From positions 806,001-870,000 of the forward strand of contig JAUIMM010000888.1 in NCBI GenBank assembly GCA_031769625.1: a stretch of DNA of 64,000 nucleotides. Reading direction: 5' to 3'. The DNA comes from Taudactylus pleione. Taxonomy: Eukaryota; Chordata; Amphibia; Anura; Myobatrachidae. Made by a program: the position numbers and the translations under genes. Shown here one piece after another: positions 31,901 through 43,617 of this stretch. A model generated the notes under the pieces. That model was given only the letters and a program-made list of their open reading frames with translations. It did not search any database and was not told where the DNA came from. The first letter of the stretch is position 1; each line of letters opens with the position of its first letter.

Positions 31901-33359
31901 TACTTGCCACACGTGAAGTCAGTTCAGACACTGCCAGATTGAGTCAGGTCATTCCCCTCATCAGGCTTTTGCAGAAGCAGCTGGAGAAAGTGAAGGAGGA
32001 GCTAAGACAGAGTGATTCCACTCGGTATGAGGGACTTGTGGATGAAGCCCTTCATTCGCTTTGCCAGGATTCCAGGGTGGTCAATCTGTTGAAATCAGAC
32101 CATTACATTTTGGCCACTTTGCTCGATCCTAGGTTTAAAGCCTACGTGGTGTCTCTCTTTCCGGCAGACACAAGCCTGCAGAGGTGCAAAGACCTGCTGG
32201 TGAAAACACTGTCAGCTGAAGCGGAACGTGACACGTCAACAGCTCCTTCTTCATTTTCTCCCACAACTGGGGCTGCCAGGAAACAACTTAGGTATCCTAA
32301 GCAACCCGCTGGTGGTGTTGCAGAGCAGACAGGGCCAAGTTTGGACATCTGGTCCAGACTGTAAAGACCTGGCAACAATTTCTGACATGTCTACTGTCAC
32401 TGCATATGATAATGTCACCATTGACAGAATGGTGGAGGATTACATCGGTGACAGGCTACAGCATCCAAGTAGGCATGTCAGACAGTCCGTACCTGTACTG
32501 GCAGGAAAAAGAGGCAATTTGGAGGCCCCTGTACAAACTGGCTCTATTTTACTTAAGTTGCCCCCCCTCCAGTGTGTACTCCGAAAGAGAGTTTAGTGCA
32601 GCCGGGAACCTTGTCAGCGAAAGGCGTAGGAGGTTGCTTCCACAAAATGTGGAGGAGATGTTCATCAAAATGAATGATCAATTCTTCCAGGGAGTCCAGC
32701 CTCCAGAAAGTACAGAGGGACCTGTGGTGGTGGATTCCAGTGGGGAAGAATTAATACTCTGTGAGTATGAGGATGTACACAACACTGAAGAGGGTGAGGA
32801 ATTGGTGGATTAGGAGGATGAGGACGACATCTTGCCTCCGTAGAGCCAGTTTGTGCAGGGACAGATTAATTGCCAGCTTGTTTTGGAGGCCCAAACGAAC
32901 CAATCATTTCAGCCACAGTCATGTGGCAGACCCTGGTGCTGAAATGATTGGTTTGTTAAAGTGTGCATGTCCTGTTTATATAACATAAGAGTGGGTGGGG
33001 GGGTCCAAGGACAAATCCATCTTGCACATCTTTTTTTTCTTTGCATTATGTGCAGTTTGGGGCCTAGTTTTTCAAACTGCCATCCTGTCTGCCACTGCAG
33101 TGCCACTCCTAGATGGGCCACGTGTTTGTGCCTCCCACTTGTGTCGCTTAGCATAGTCATCCAGCTACAGTACCTCGGTGCAACCTTTTGGCCTAAAAAC
33201 AATATTGTGAAGTGTGAGGTGTTCAGTATACGCTGGAAATGAGTGGAAATTAATTTTATTGAGGTTAATAATAGCATAGGAACAAAAAAAACACAAATTC
33301 TGTGATTTTAGCTGTTTGTATGCTGTTTTCCCAAAAAATACAGATAGAAAACACAAAAC
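28965..33359 (+). mobile_element. hAT copy 4, degenerate, 3' end lost
   Basis: It starts TAGGTATGAGCGGG after ATATATAT, 18 bp from the end of copy 3, so the two are divergent. It has the palindromic end, a degenerate TATA region, about two leader units (29438-29718) and a decayed transposase. It stops within the A-rich subterminal zone at 33359, where another hAT end begins. It is the oldest of the long copies here by visible divergence. Confidence 0.88.
29767..32843 (+). pseudogene. hAT transposase, heavily mutated (copy 4)
   Basis: This is colinear with the intact gene but broken repeatedly. A deletion of about 40 bp follows the SPPPA codons near 30110. A TAA replaces the tyrosine-proline stretch before the BED finger (about 30506). 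The second half of the finger has lost one cysteine motif (12-15 bp missing near 30540). A stop lies near 30725. One-base indels occur near 31075 and 32360. Near 32810 GAG became TAG in the acidic tail. SERVFSAAG reads SEREFSAAG. The stretch 31222-32364 remains open over both aspartate regions, although TTDMWTSG has become TMGMWTSG, so the first catalytic aspartate is lost. Confidence 0.9.
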
Positions 33360-33832
33360 TAGAGATAAGCGGGTTCGTTTTTCAGAGATCCGGACCCACC
33401 CGAATTTTATAGATCCTAGTCGGATCCAAGCCAGCTCGGATGTTCCCGCCTTACTCGGATCTCTCAAATTGAGGCAAAACCATAGAGACGAAATCTCGCG
33501 GCTCGCAAGCTTTCGTCTCTATATATAAGGGACGCGACGGGCGCCATTTTACTACGGCTGTGGAGACTGAACAGGGAGGGTGGGTAGTGTAGGGCTAGGG
33601 AGAAGTGATGTGCTGTTCTGTCTGCTGTGTCCTGGGCTGGTGCTGATCCATTCTGGGCTGGTGTTGTTGTGCTGTCTGCTGTGTCCATCTGGGCTGTTGC
33701 TGATCCATCTGGGCTGGTGCTGTCTGCTGCATCGATCTGGGCCCAAGTTCTGTTTTTTTTTGTTCCTGCGCTATTATTAACCTCAGTAACTTTCATTTCC
33801 ACTCATTTCCAGTCTATTCTGAACACCTTTGC

Positions 33833-34733
33833 CTATGTCATAGGTGGATGTTTAGGCTTGAATGGCCTTTTGCTGCTCCTCCATCCTCTGAAGCATATAG
33901 AGGGTTGAGTTACAACCTCTTGCTTCAGGTGATGGCAGGGCAGGTTCAAGAGCATTTGCTGGCGCTCCAGTCTTCGGTACGCAGTCACTGAGTGGTGAAA
34001 GTGGCCCGAAATATTTTGGGCCACCCAAAGCGTCTCCTGCACAACAGGACAGAGAGATTTAGGTGTCCCTGGTCTGCTTATGGTCTTAGCCACAGTTTCT
34101 GAACTTGACAGTAACTTTTTATGAACGCGTTGCAGGTGACATACTGTATAAGGGAGGATGTTCCTAGGTGGTTAACGTCCTTACCTCTACTTATTACACC
34201 TTTACATATGCTACATATGGCAAGACAGTTGTTGTCCAGATTTGGATAGAAACATTTCCAGACCAAAGAGGTGGCTTTTTTTGTATTCTGCCCAGGCATG
34301 ATGATGGGCTTTTTCATCCCACGGACAACAATTGTCTCCCCCGGGGCCGGATTTAAACAAACCACATCACCATCAGAATCCTCCTCGTCAACTTTCTCCT
34401 CAGCGCCAGCTACACCAGTATCCTCATCCTGTTGTACTTCAACAGTGACATCTTCAATTTGCATATCAGCAACTGGACTATGGGTGCTCCTTCCAGCACT
34501 TGCAGAGGGCGTGCAAATGGTGGAAGGAGCCAGCTCTTCCCGTCCAGTGTTGGGAACGTCAGGCATTGCAACTGCCGGACTTTACATGCCCTCTACTATG
34601 ACATTGGGCAATGGCCTTGGCAGACAACGTTGATGGCATTTCATCGTCTATGTCATGACTAGTGGCAGCAGCTTCAGCATTAGAAGGAAGTGGTTCTTGA
34701 ATCTATTTTATCCTCCAAATTTTTGTCCTCCAT
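33833..34733 (-). pseudogene. hAT transposase, internally deleted and chimeric (copy 5)
   Basis: On the minus strand the start codon at 34733 leads into an abbreviated N-terminus, then the acidic region and a BED-like segment (CSICKGVI near 34205, then a disturbed HVT-CNAFIKS region where the histidine motif should be). After the serine-rich segment the frame joins at about 34045 directly to VQETLWVA, which lies after the second aspartate in the intact protein. Both catalytic aspartates are thus deleted. It ends within the region after TRWNST. Frame breaks occur near 34680 and 34140. No activity is possible. Confidence 0.85.
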
Positions 34734-34754
34734 TATTTTTATGGAGCGAATAAC

Positions 34755-34930
34755 CCCTGTAAAAATTATTTTGATGAAGGGCAGCGTACACCATACAGGA
34801 CAGCACCTGTAAAAATTATTTTGATGAAGGACAACGATCCCCTTCACCACACAGGGCAGCCCCTGTAAAAAATTATTTTTATTTTTCGGCAGCAGCCCCT
34901 TGACAGACAGGAGCACAGCACCCCTGCAAA
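34755..34930 (-). repeat. ~52-bp leader repeats of copy 5
   Basis: Three units containing CCCTGTAAAAATTATTTT and a CAGGGCAGC-like block. They sit where the other copies have 160-bp units, and may be shortened derivatives of them (both carry an A-tract followed by TTATTTT). Confidence 0.6.
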
Positions 34931-35198
34931 CCTACCTACGCCAATGACAGGTGTGGCTAACAGAAAAAAAAATATATTTTTTTCACACTGGGGATGGGTG
35001 AAGAGAGCACCCCTGAAGGACAGAGCACCCCCTGGACAACAAAACACTACAGCCAGCCAGCCCCTATGGACATGACAACAGCCAGCCCCTATAAGGACAA
35101 CCGTAGCCAGCCAGCCCCTATGTATATGGACAACAGTAGCCAGCCAGCCCCTATGGTCAGCGTCAGCAACAGCTCCCAGCTCCCTCCCTCTTCAGCAA

Positions 35199-36057
35199 TA
35201 CAAAATAGTGGTTGCTCATATCAACTGAATGGTTTTTCCCATGTGCTTGTAAAGGGGAGGGCTATGCTCTGTACTACAGAAAAAAGAAAATCAAAAAGTT
35301 TCCCCCCAGCACACAGCAAAAAAAAAACAGCAGAAAGACTTGAACACTACATGATAATTGAAATCCAGAGGTCTTTGTTGCATATATTTGTAAATACATG
35401 GTTAAGCGCTGGGCCACGTCAAGGCTCCTTTTTTTTCTGTTGTCATTTGAAGTACGTCAGATAAGCCTTTACTAACAGATTTTATGTAGGTAATGTGTTG
35501 GCATTTGGAGTGTGAATTGGCAGTGGCACACAGGTATACAGTGTAATGCACTATTGTGTTCACTGTGACAACAGTAATATTTATTAGTTGGTGTTGGAGG
35601 GGAAGCAGCCCACCAAAGACTTTTCCTCATTATTGTATCATTGGATTTTTCATATGACTGTTATAGTTTCTGCATTAGCGCTCACCTGATGTACGGTAAT
35701 ATATACTTCTCTAAAGTACTGCTCTTTTTTTTAAGTCTTAAGGGGCCCATACTGTACATTATCAAACTCAATTAACTATTCTCAGATACTGTGATACGGT
35801 GTTTCCCAGATTAAAAGATTCCCCAATCCACCAATATACACCCATTCATTACAGATATCTGTCAGTGATTTGCAGATCATTTTCAGGAAATCACAGATCA
35901 GCCAGTCTTGAAAGGTTCATCATCTTAATACTAGTGGTTGGCAAATCTGCTGATCGTTAACATACATTAGCACAACGTTGGACAACCTGATTTACCAAAT
36001 ACAATCACTTTTTGATCGAAATCAGCTATATTTTATAAAGCTTTGAATAAATATTTA
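35199..36057. other. Intergenic, no gene seen
   Basis: Unique-looking AT-rich DNA. No repeats longer than a few bases, no coding signal and no RNA gene recognised. Confidence 0.5.
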
Positions 36058-36944
36058 GAGCCGTATTCAATTTGAGCCGAGCCGCGATACTTTTTCGTGG
36101 CCCGGACTTTTCGCCTACTTCGCCTGTTTTGCAGGCGGAAAAGTATTGCGCGCGTGCCCGCTTTACCCCATATTCAATTTGAAAGTATGCGAAAACGGGA
36201 CCTGGCGAAACTTGAATAGGCGGAAAGTACTGTCAGAATTGGGGAAATCAGCCTGACACCCCCCAAAAGATGCTCTTACATGGGGGTTAACTATGGTACC
36301 CCCGATTTGGTTGCTGAAGGTATTAGGTGTTTTTAAACTGGCTCAATAGCTGCTAAATAGCGTTTTTCTATACGTGGTGCAGAATAGTATTCAGGAGGGT
36401 TTTTTCCCTGAAAATAACTTATCCCAGCAAATTTGGGGTACTTGAAAATGGGGGTCAGCATATTTTAAAGTTGCTAAAGTGAAGTTGAAAAAATCGTGAA
36501 AAATCTACCTGCCGCAAGCACCTGCAATTAAAAAAACACCTGGGGCATACTTGGAGACCCCCCCAGAGTCAAGTTCGCTAGTTTTTAACTTTGTCCCCCA
36601 ACTTTTTATTTTTCGCTCCCTTTTTCAAAGTCAGTTTTTGGGGTGTCCTTAAGTGGTTTTTTTTTTAATTTTTGATGCAGTTTAACTTTGGGGGACTGTC
36701 TGAAGGCTGCACGTGGGTTCCCGCAATGTTGCACCCCAAAACCCCAATGCTGCACTTTTTTCCGCCTGCTATTCATAGGCGTAACGTTTTCGCCTGGTAC
36801 ATTGCATTTACTTTCCGCCTAGGTGGAAAGTCTTTCAAATGGAATATGGGGTAAAACCAAAACAGGCGAAAATGACGTCATCAGCAAAAAGTTTTTGCCA
36901 AAAACACGCAAAAACAGCTTTTCGGTCCAAATTGAATATGGGCC
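36058..36944. mobile_element. MITE family A, full length
   Basis: Ends GAGCCGTATTCAATTTG and CCAAATTGAATATGGGCC, 887 bp, flanked TTA and TAA. The interior has poly-A and poly-C tracts and no transposase. It is an uninterrupted reference copy of the family. Confidence 0.75.
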
Positions 36945-37114
36945 TAAGTGGGAAGTAAACATATGGTGCCCAAACATTTTCATTTAGTTACCATTAATGT
37001 TAGCAGATTACTTGAGTTGGGGAGTCATCTCAATGCATTTTACACCTTTTAGTTACACTTTCCAGGTGTAATTTGAGCAATATAATAAAATCATTGCCAC
37101 ACATTGGCGATTTA
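36945..37114. other. Short intergenic stretch
   Basis: No feature recognised. Confidence 0.4.
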
Positions 37115-37649
37115 GGACCTTATTCAGGTTGGATCGCAAGGCTGCATTTGCACGCAGCTGGTCGATTTTTGTGCTCTGCGCATGTGTATGCAATGCAGTG
37201 CGTGTGCACGTACTGGCCGCTGCGATCGCAAGCGATCGCAGAGAGCACGCCATCCCATCTCATAGTAATTGACATGAAGTGAGCATTTGGGGGTGGAGAG
37301 GGGGGTGGTCGGCGGAACGCAGGCGTGCCTATGCGTTTGAACGCCATTACAGGGGCATGCATAATTAAGCCCCTGCAATTGTATACGCTGGCAGAGGTCT
37401 AGATGGCGACAGGAAGTTTAGCAGTGTGTGAGGTAGGGTCAGGTCAACCACAACTGTGCGGATGGTTCCGATGTTACTCGATGGTACCGCTGACTTGCAA
37501 ATGCATGTCATGGGAAGTGGGCTGCTTTATACAGTGATGGGCGTCTTGGTATAGTACTGTGGTTGCCGTGTGATTGCACTCATTAGCATATTTTTGCAGC
37601 CAGCGGGTGTGTGCGAATGCAGCCTTGCGATCCGTGCTGAATCAGGCTC
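37115..37649. mobile_element. Harbinger-like MITE, long TIRs
   Basis: The left end GGACCTTATTCAGGTTGG and the right end GCTGAATCAGGCTC share a further GGATCGCAAGGCTGCATT, giving imperfect TIRs of about 34 bp. Flanks are TTA and TTT. Confidence 0.7.
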
Positions 37650-37857
37650 TTTGCCCCCGTTGCCTGATACAGCATTGAATGTCTCTGTCAGGGTTGACTC
37701 TGCTGTTTCTGAATTAGAGTCTTCCTCCCTGTGGTTCCCGTGTCTGCAGTGGATGGGTGCTGCCATCTTGGTATGAGTCACCTGACAGTTTCCAACCAAT
37801 TGGATTCTGGCTGCCCTGATCACGTGCATGCTCAGCCTATCAGTACTAAGTGATTAA

Positions 37858-38456
37858 GGCCCTCATTCAGAGCCACTCGCTAGCCGCAGTACGCTCGTTC
37901 CGAGCGATGTTCGCACATCTGCGCATGCGTACGGTTTTTAGTACGCATGCGTGAACCAGTCAGTGCGGCCGAAAATCGTTGGTACGCAATATAGCGAGGG
38001 CCTGCTATTTTGAGTGACAGAATGAGGCGTATGTGGGTGGTAACAGGGGAAGGTGCTTGAAAACGGGGAGCGGAGCTCCGAACGCAGGCGTGCTTAAAGG
38101 TCAAAACGGGCGTTTTAAGGGAGTGCATAATTAATACAGCAGCGTCATTGACCACGTCACTTGGTTTTTTTTAACTCAGAACTGCTCGCAAAATAGCGGT
38201 TGAAAACACCAACCACAAGAATAGCGAGCAGTTCATACGCTGTACGATGTACTCGATTAATCTAATAAATAGCGGACATGACGTATGGTGTGTGCGGCCA
38301 GGGGACGTTTTTATCAAATAAACGAGCGTATGTTTTGCTCGGTCGTTCAGACTTAGAGGTGGGAACAGACTGCAATTTGCGAACGGATCATTTGAATAGC
38401 CACCCCTTGTTTTTGAACGAATGACCACAAATAGCGAACGGCTCTGAATCAGGCCC
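37858..38456. mobile_element. Harbinger-like MITE with TAA duplication
   Basis: Ends GGCCCTCATTCAGAGCC and GGCTCTGAATCAGGCCC, 599 bp, flanked by TAA at 37855-37857 and 38457-38459. The interior matches the elements at 53293 and 59659 (GCACGCCTGCGTTCGGA-like stretches). Confidence 0.8.
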
Positions 38457-39222
38457 TAAGTGTGCCTTACATAAACATGGATTTGCACTCAGACCGGTGC
38501 CAGAGCAACTTTTCTACATAGAGATCAACTCCCTGCCTCTGTTTATTGCTCCACCTGCGCTACCTGTCAGTCTGCAAAGGCGCCATCTGTCTCCTGCTTT
38601 CTGCTTCACTCTCCAGTTGTCCGCTACAGCCTGAAAGAGACATCTGCCACCGTTAGTTGGCTGTTCATCTCTGCTCCCCACGTCCAATTCCTTTAGTAGC
38701 AAGTCTACTGCCCAGCTTCATCCATTCTTCAGATATGGAGGCTAGCCTTAAAGTGTCTGACCTGAGCCAACAAGATTTCAGAATTGTGACAATCTTTTCA
38801 ACATGCCAAATGTAATGTAGCCAGTCCTGATATCCAATCAAACTCATAACATACAGTAACTGAACCTAAATTAGGAAATATTTAAAGAGAACAAAAATAA
38901 AAGTCAAATCAATGAATGGTCCTATTAAAAAAAAACAGAAAACATCCAGTGAGTGCATGCTGTGTGGGCAAAAATTCCCTGCTACTGCAAGAGGTCAAAG
39001 GAGAATGGTCAGACTGGATCAAGCTAACAAGAGGATGACAAAAACCCAAACAACAATGCGTTACTCCAGTGTATTAGAGTAGGGAGTGGCCGCAGCAGGG
39101 GCAAATGGTGGAAAAAATATCAAAAGAAAATAATAAGGTGCGCCTTTCAGCTAAATGCACAATGCTTATACAAACTGGCAGCTCCTAACAAGCAGGATCT
39201 GCTACCTGCTAAAAATGAAGAA
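38457..39222. other. Intergenic, no gene seen
   Basis: Nothing recognised apart from A-rich stretches near 38870-38940. Confidence 0.4.
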
Positions 39223-40348
39223 CAAGTGGAAATATGTAGGAGTGCTTGTAAGTATAAATGAACAATAAAAGAACAATGGGTATAAAAAAGATCAAAAGGT
39301 TTAATACCAATAATGACAGTAATACACAACAGTATAAAACAACAATATCAAATAATGATATATGAGCACAGGGCTCTGGGCCTAATTCAGACCCGATCGC
39401 GAGCGCTGAGCACTCGCAAGAGGGTCGATGTTGGCCAAGTGCGCATGCGCACGACGGAGGCGGCTCCGTCGTGCGCATGCGCGAGACCAGAATAACGATG
39501 GCCAAGCCGTCGTTATGGGTCTAGCACCAAAGGGGGCGTGCTGTCGATGGTGAGTGACAGCACGCCCCCTTTGGTGGGTGTGCCGAGGGCGTGGCTGCTC
39601 AGACGGAGGCGTTCCCATGGTAACGCCTACCGTCTGTGGCGGCCCCACTGACATAACAAGTGATGTCAGTGGGAGTGCTTTTGGCTCTGATTGAGCCAAA
39701 AGCACTCCAGGGCTTGCGGCAATGAGACCCTACTGCAAGCGTCTCGTCGCAAGCCCGATGGTCGCGATGGTCTTGACCATCGCGACCATCATTTTCACCG
39801 CTCGCTATAGCTGTGGGTGGTCACTCACAGCTATGCGAGTGGCCAGGAGGCCGCTCTTAAATTCAGAGGGACGACCCTGATTCAGAGCGAGCGCTCTGTC
39901 AGAGCATCCGGCTCTGAATCAGGGCCTCTGTGCAGTGTTCAGACCATCCTAATTTAAACACTGATGTAACCACATTGCTGGTGGAATAGATGAGTCTATT
40001 TCATATAGAAACAAAGTTGGTAAAAATAGAAACAATCCTGGATTAAGTGGGTATTTAGGCACTGTGTCTTCTTATGGACATGGTTGTCACAATGGCATAA
40101 CACCAGCAATATAGGAGTAACTGCTACAGAGAGCCGCTAAAAGGATTTAATTTAAACATCAGTGTTAAAATTAGGACGGTCTGAAAACTGCACAGAGCCC
40201 TGTGCTCATATATCATTATATGATATTGTTGTTTTATATTGTTGTGTATTACTGTCATTATTGGTATTAAACCTTTTGATCTTTTTTATACCCATTGTTC
40301 TTTTATTGTTCATTTATACCTACAAGCGCTCCTACATATTTCTACTTG
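39223..40348. mobile_element. Long inverted-repeat element interrupted by a MITE
   Basis: The left arm 39223-39377 plus 39927-39967 is the complement of the right arm 40157-40348, about 195 bp per arm with a loop of about 190 bp. Outer ends read CAAGTGGAAATATGTAGGAG. The left arm is split by the MITE at 39378-39926, and the right arm shows the uninterrupted sequence. No ORF. The superfamily is not identified. Confidence 0.75.
39378..39926. mobile_element. Harbinger-like MITE with TCT duplication
   Basis: Ends GGGCCTAATTCAGACC and GGCTCTGAATCAGGGCC, flanked by TCT on both sides. The opposite arm of the host inverted repeat reads GGGCTCTGTGCAG through the site, confirming a 3-bp duplication. 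The interior has large palindromes (AGTGATGTCAGTGGG; GACCATCGCGACCATC). Confidence 0.85.
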
Positions 40349-40625
40349 AAAAAATATCAGTCTGACAAATCTCGGTTTCGAATGTTACTGTACATAAGGA
40401 TAGTGGGGTCAGAATTTGGTGTAAACAACATGAATCCATGGATCCACCCAGTCCTGTGTAAGTGGTCCAGACCCTTGGTGGTATAACGTGGGGGGGGGGA
40501 TGTTTTCTTGGGACTCATTAGGCCTCTATATACCAAACATGTTGAATTGCCATGGTCTTCTTGAGTTCTGTTGTTGACCATGTGGATTCATTTATGGCGA
40601 CAGTCTTCCCATCGTCTAATGTCTA

Positions 40626-40805
40626 ATGGTTAACGCACCATGTCACACAGCTCACATCATCTCCAGTTGGTTCCGCAAACCAGACAATGAGTGCAGTGCA
40701 TTCCATAGGGCGCTGCAACCACTGCAACCACAAGATACCAGTACAATACAGCACCTTTGGGATGTCCTCGTTTCTGCATTTAACAAACAGTGGAAATCTA
40801 AGATT
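40626..40805 (+). pseudogene. Tc1/mariner transposase C-terminal fragment
   Basis: The frame reads VNAPCHTAHIISSWF, then a diverged stretch, then TIQHLWDVL. Tc1-type transposases have DNAPCH(T)...W followed by SPDLNPIEHLWDVL near the C-terminus, so this matches the region around the second catalytic aspartate (here changed to V) and the third acidic position (E changed to Q in IQHLWDVL). Both catalytic positions are lost. The fragment is about 55 codons with no flanking TIR visible. Confidence 0.7.
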
Positions 40806-41159
40806 ATACCGCAGTTTGTTAAGCATCGTTCTCTTTTAGATGGCGAGAGCGATGCGTCTCCATTGCAATGGAGACCCGGCGGTGCCTTTCCGGTTTCAGC
40901 GAAGCCTTCCAGGCGCTGCCGGGTCCCCATGTCATGCACGTGCGCAGACAGACCGTTGCACATGCGCATAACACCAGAGCCCCCGTCGCTGGCAGCGATA
41001 GGTGCCAGCAGCCCAGCGGAGGACCTCGCCAAGGACGAGGACTTTGCTGGACTTCGTAGGACCTCGCCGGAGGGGTAAGTATTGGTAAATACCAGTGAAT
41101 TTTTAGTTTGTATCACAGTGATACTAAACTAAAAACTTCAGCTGGTATTTGCCTTCATT
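40806..41159. other. Intergenic with a small palindrome
   Basis: A short inverted repeat at 41099-41138 (TTTTTAGTTTGTATCAC / GTGATACTAAACTAAAAA). The open frames across 40652-41116 have no recognisable domains. Confidence 0.4.
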
Positions 41160-41700
41160 GGTATATGGGGGCCTTAGTCTGCACATGTATCAGGGGTCCT
41201 AATGCTTGCCAGCTGAAAACATCCTACCATAACAGACCCCCTACCACTCTGGGCTGTCCCTTGTTGGCATGCAGGGTCCATTAACTTGTGGGGTTTTCTC
41301 CACACGTATAATTAAGCATCTGCCCGAAACGGTTGGAACCTCGACTCATCGGACCAGGCCGCACATTTTTCAGTCATCTTGCATCCAGTGGCAGTGTTCA
41401 CAAGTGCAGGCGATGTAGAGAGCGTTGTGCTATGAACACAGCAATGGGGCTCGAGTAGGTCCCATAGAAGAAGGGCAACATTGCACTGTTTGAATGTTGA
41501 TGTTACTTGTGGCCCCAGCATAAAATTTTGCTGCTATCGCTGGTATTGTCACGTACCGGCCGGATGTTACATTGCGTACCAGACTACGCTTTTTCAGGAT
41601 TGTCCAGTTATTCTTTAGTCACAGCGGTGTTGCATGCTGGATGTCTTCCCGTATGTTGTGTAGTCGAAGTACACCCTGGACATTGCTGCATGTGAAAATA
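41160..41700 (-). pseudogene. Tc1/mariner transposase middle fragment
   Basis: On the minus strand, spread over frames, are a helix-turn-helix-like VTSGRYVTIPAIAAKF and a PTRAPLL stretch (about 41460-41580), then WSDESRFQPFRADA (about 41312-41360) and LYVWRKPH..MDPACQ with GRGSVMV (about 41200-41300). WSDESRF is the classic first-aspartate motif of Tc1 transposases. Several stops and shifts are present. It is in opposite orientation to the C-terminal fragment at 40626, so either an inversion occurred or these are two insertions. Confidence 0.7.
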
Positions 41701-42117
41701 CAAATTTCGTGTGGATTGCAGTTAGAGTGACCCATCTCTTTGGCACCAGGCCCGGCTCCTGAAATGCACAGGGGCAGGGCCGCCATCAGGGGGGGACTGT
41801 CGGGACTGGAGTCCCGGGCCCGGACACTTAGCAGAAAGGGGGGGGCCTGGGCCGCTCCTACCCCTGTAGTTTCTGACTTTTTTTATGGAGCGCAGCAGCA
41901 CTGCTGCTGCTGGCTCAAGTAGATAAGAATGAGCCGGTGGGCACTAGGACCCACTGCGGCTCTAACATGCCAGGTCATCCGGCAATGACTGTGCATGCGC
42001 ATGCGCGTCAATGCCTGGGACGGAGAGGAGACAAACAGCAGTGGGCGGCACGCGTCGCGAAGCCGGTAAGAAACATGCGCTGCGCTGTGCTGTATGAGGG
42101 AGGGAAGGGAGGGGAAC

Positions 42118-42897
42118 ACACAAGGGGCCTGGCTGGACACACAAGGGGGCTGGCTGGACACACAAGGGGGCTGGCTGGACACACAAGGGGCCTGGCTGGA
42201 CACACAAGGGGGCTGGCTAGACACACAAGGGGGCCTGGCTGGATACACAAGGGGGCTGGCTGGACACACAAGGGGGCTGGCTGGACACACAAGGGGCCTG
42301 GCTGGATACACAAGGGGCCTGGCTGGATACATAAGGGGGCTGGCTGGACACACAAGGGGCCTGGCTGGACACAGAAGGGGGCTGGCTGGACACACAAGGG
42401 GGCTGGCTGGATACACAAGGGAGCTGGCTGGACACACAAGGGGGCTGGCTGGACACACAAGGGGGCTGGCTGGACACACAAGGGGGCTGGCTGGACACAC
42501 AAGGGGCCTGGCTGGACACACAAGGGGGCTGGCTGGACGCACAAGGGGGCTGGCTAGACACACAAGGGGGCTGGCTGGACACACAAGGGGCTGGCTGGAC
42601 ACACCAGGGGGCTGGCTGGACACACAAGGGGCCTGGCTGGACACACAAGGGGCCTGGCTGGATACACAAGGGGGCCTGGCTGGATACACAAGGGGGCCTG
42701 GCTGGACACACAAGGGGCCTGGCTGGACACACAAGGGGCCTGGCTGGATACACAAGGGGGCCTGGCTGGACACACAAGGGAGCTGGCTGGACACTCAAGG
42801 GGGCTGGCTGGATACATAAGGGGGCCTTACTGGACATACACAGATAAGGGGACCTGGCTGGACACATAAGGGGGCCTTGCTGGACACATAAGGGAGG
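42118..42897. repeat. Minisatellite, ~20-bp units, about 38 copies
   Basis: The unit is GACACACAAGGGGGCTGGCTG with variable G-run length (20-21 bp). It is purine-rich on the plus strand. Long open frames in several phases arise from the period. It resumes in degenerate form at 43618-43755 after the insertion. Confidence 0.95.
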
Positions 42898-42898
42898 C

Positions 42899-43617
42899 GA
42901 AAATGTATAGATCTGGATAGGCGTCACTAAATGGGTATATATCAGTAATCTAAATGAACTCATGCTTAAGTGACTTTTTACAACTCACCATACAAGTGTT
43001 TTTCTTTACCCGGTATCTACTGGCATATCAGCACTAAATGTTTATTCCTAAGTGATACAGTTTGTGACTCCGCACTTAAATACAAACGGGGACCACTCTT
43101 GGTCATATGGAGCTAGAACCATACTAGACCTATAACCTGTTTGTGTGAAGGAGTATTCATACCAATGATTATGCCTTTGGAGGCTGATACTGATTGTGGA
43201 ATTACAGCATAACAGTGCTGCATTTAACACAGGACAACAGAGGCACCTTCTGCAGGGGTGTATCTGTTGCGACCTTTGTATAACCATCATAGAACCAGCT
43301 TATGTATTTTTATTTTGTTTTGTGTGTGTTTTTTACATATTTTTATTCATTCCTTGTCTTTTTATGCCATACAATAAATTGTTTATATAGCGCTCCTTGT
43401 CTGGATTCAGTCATAAGCCTTAGAATATCATTTAGATTATTGATATATACCCATTTAGTGACGCCTATCCAGATCTATACATTTTCGTTTTATTATGTGT
43501 ATCTACAGATATAACACTCTTAGGAGCAGCTTTTTTACATTGATATCCATCTATATTTAGATTTATTATCTATATGCGCCTGAATTATATGTGCAAACAT
43601 ATAAATCTTCTTCTGTG
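42899..43617. mobile_element. Insertion within the minisatellite, with 60-bp inverted arms
   Basis: ACATAAGGGAGGC occurs on both sides (42886-42898, 43618-43630), though the tandem context weakens it as a duplication. Inside, 42898-42957 and 43428-43487 are 60-bp inverted repeats with one mismatch. The right part extends 130 bp past the second arm. Not identified to a class. Confidence 0.6.

Larger units (their letters stand above)
33360..35198. mobile_element. hAT copy 5, rearranged non-autonomous relative
   Basis: The left end TAGAGATAAGCGGGTTCG (33360) is a 5'-type end facing right, with its own TATATATAAGGG box near 33521 and a GGCGCCATTTT block. From 33755 the sequence switches strand: minus-strand 3' UTR, mid transposase, BED region, start codon (34733) and leader run to about 35198. 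It therefore carries two 5'-type regions facing each other. The right terminus is not recognisable. It directly abuts copy 4, which it may have truncated. Confidence 0.7.

Noticed and set aside
37053..37378. Cysteine/alanine-rich short ORFs
   Set aside because: They lie entirely within a MITE with defined ends and overlap in several frames.
41883..42963. Long proline/cysteine or glycine-rich frames over the 20-bp minisatellite
   Set aside because: Open in several phases on both strands because the unit lacks stops. Phase shifts with 20- and 21-bp units show no coding constraint.
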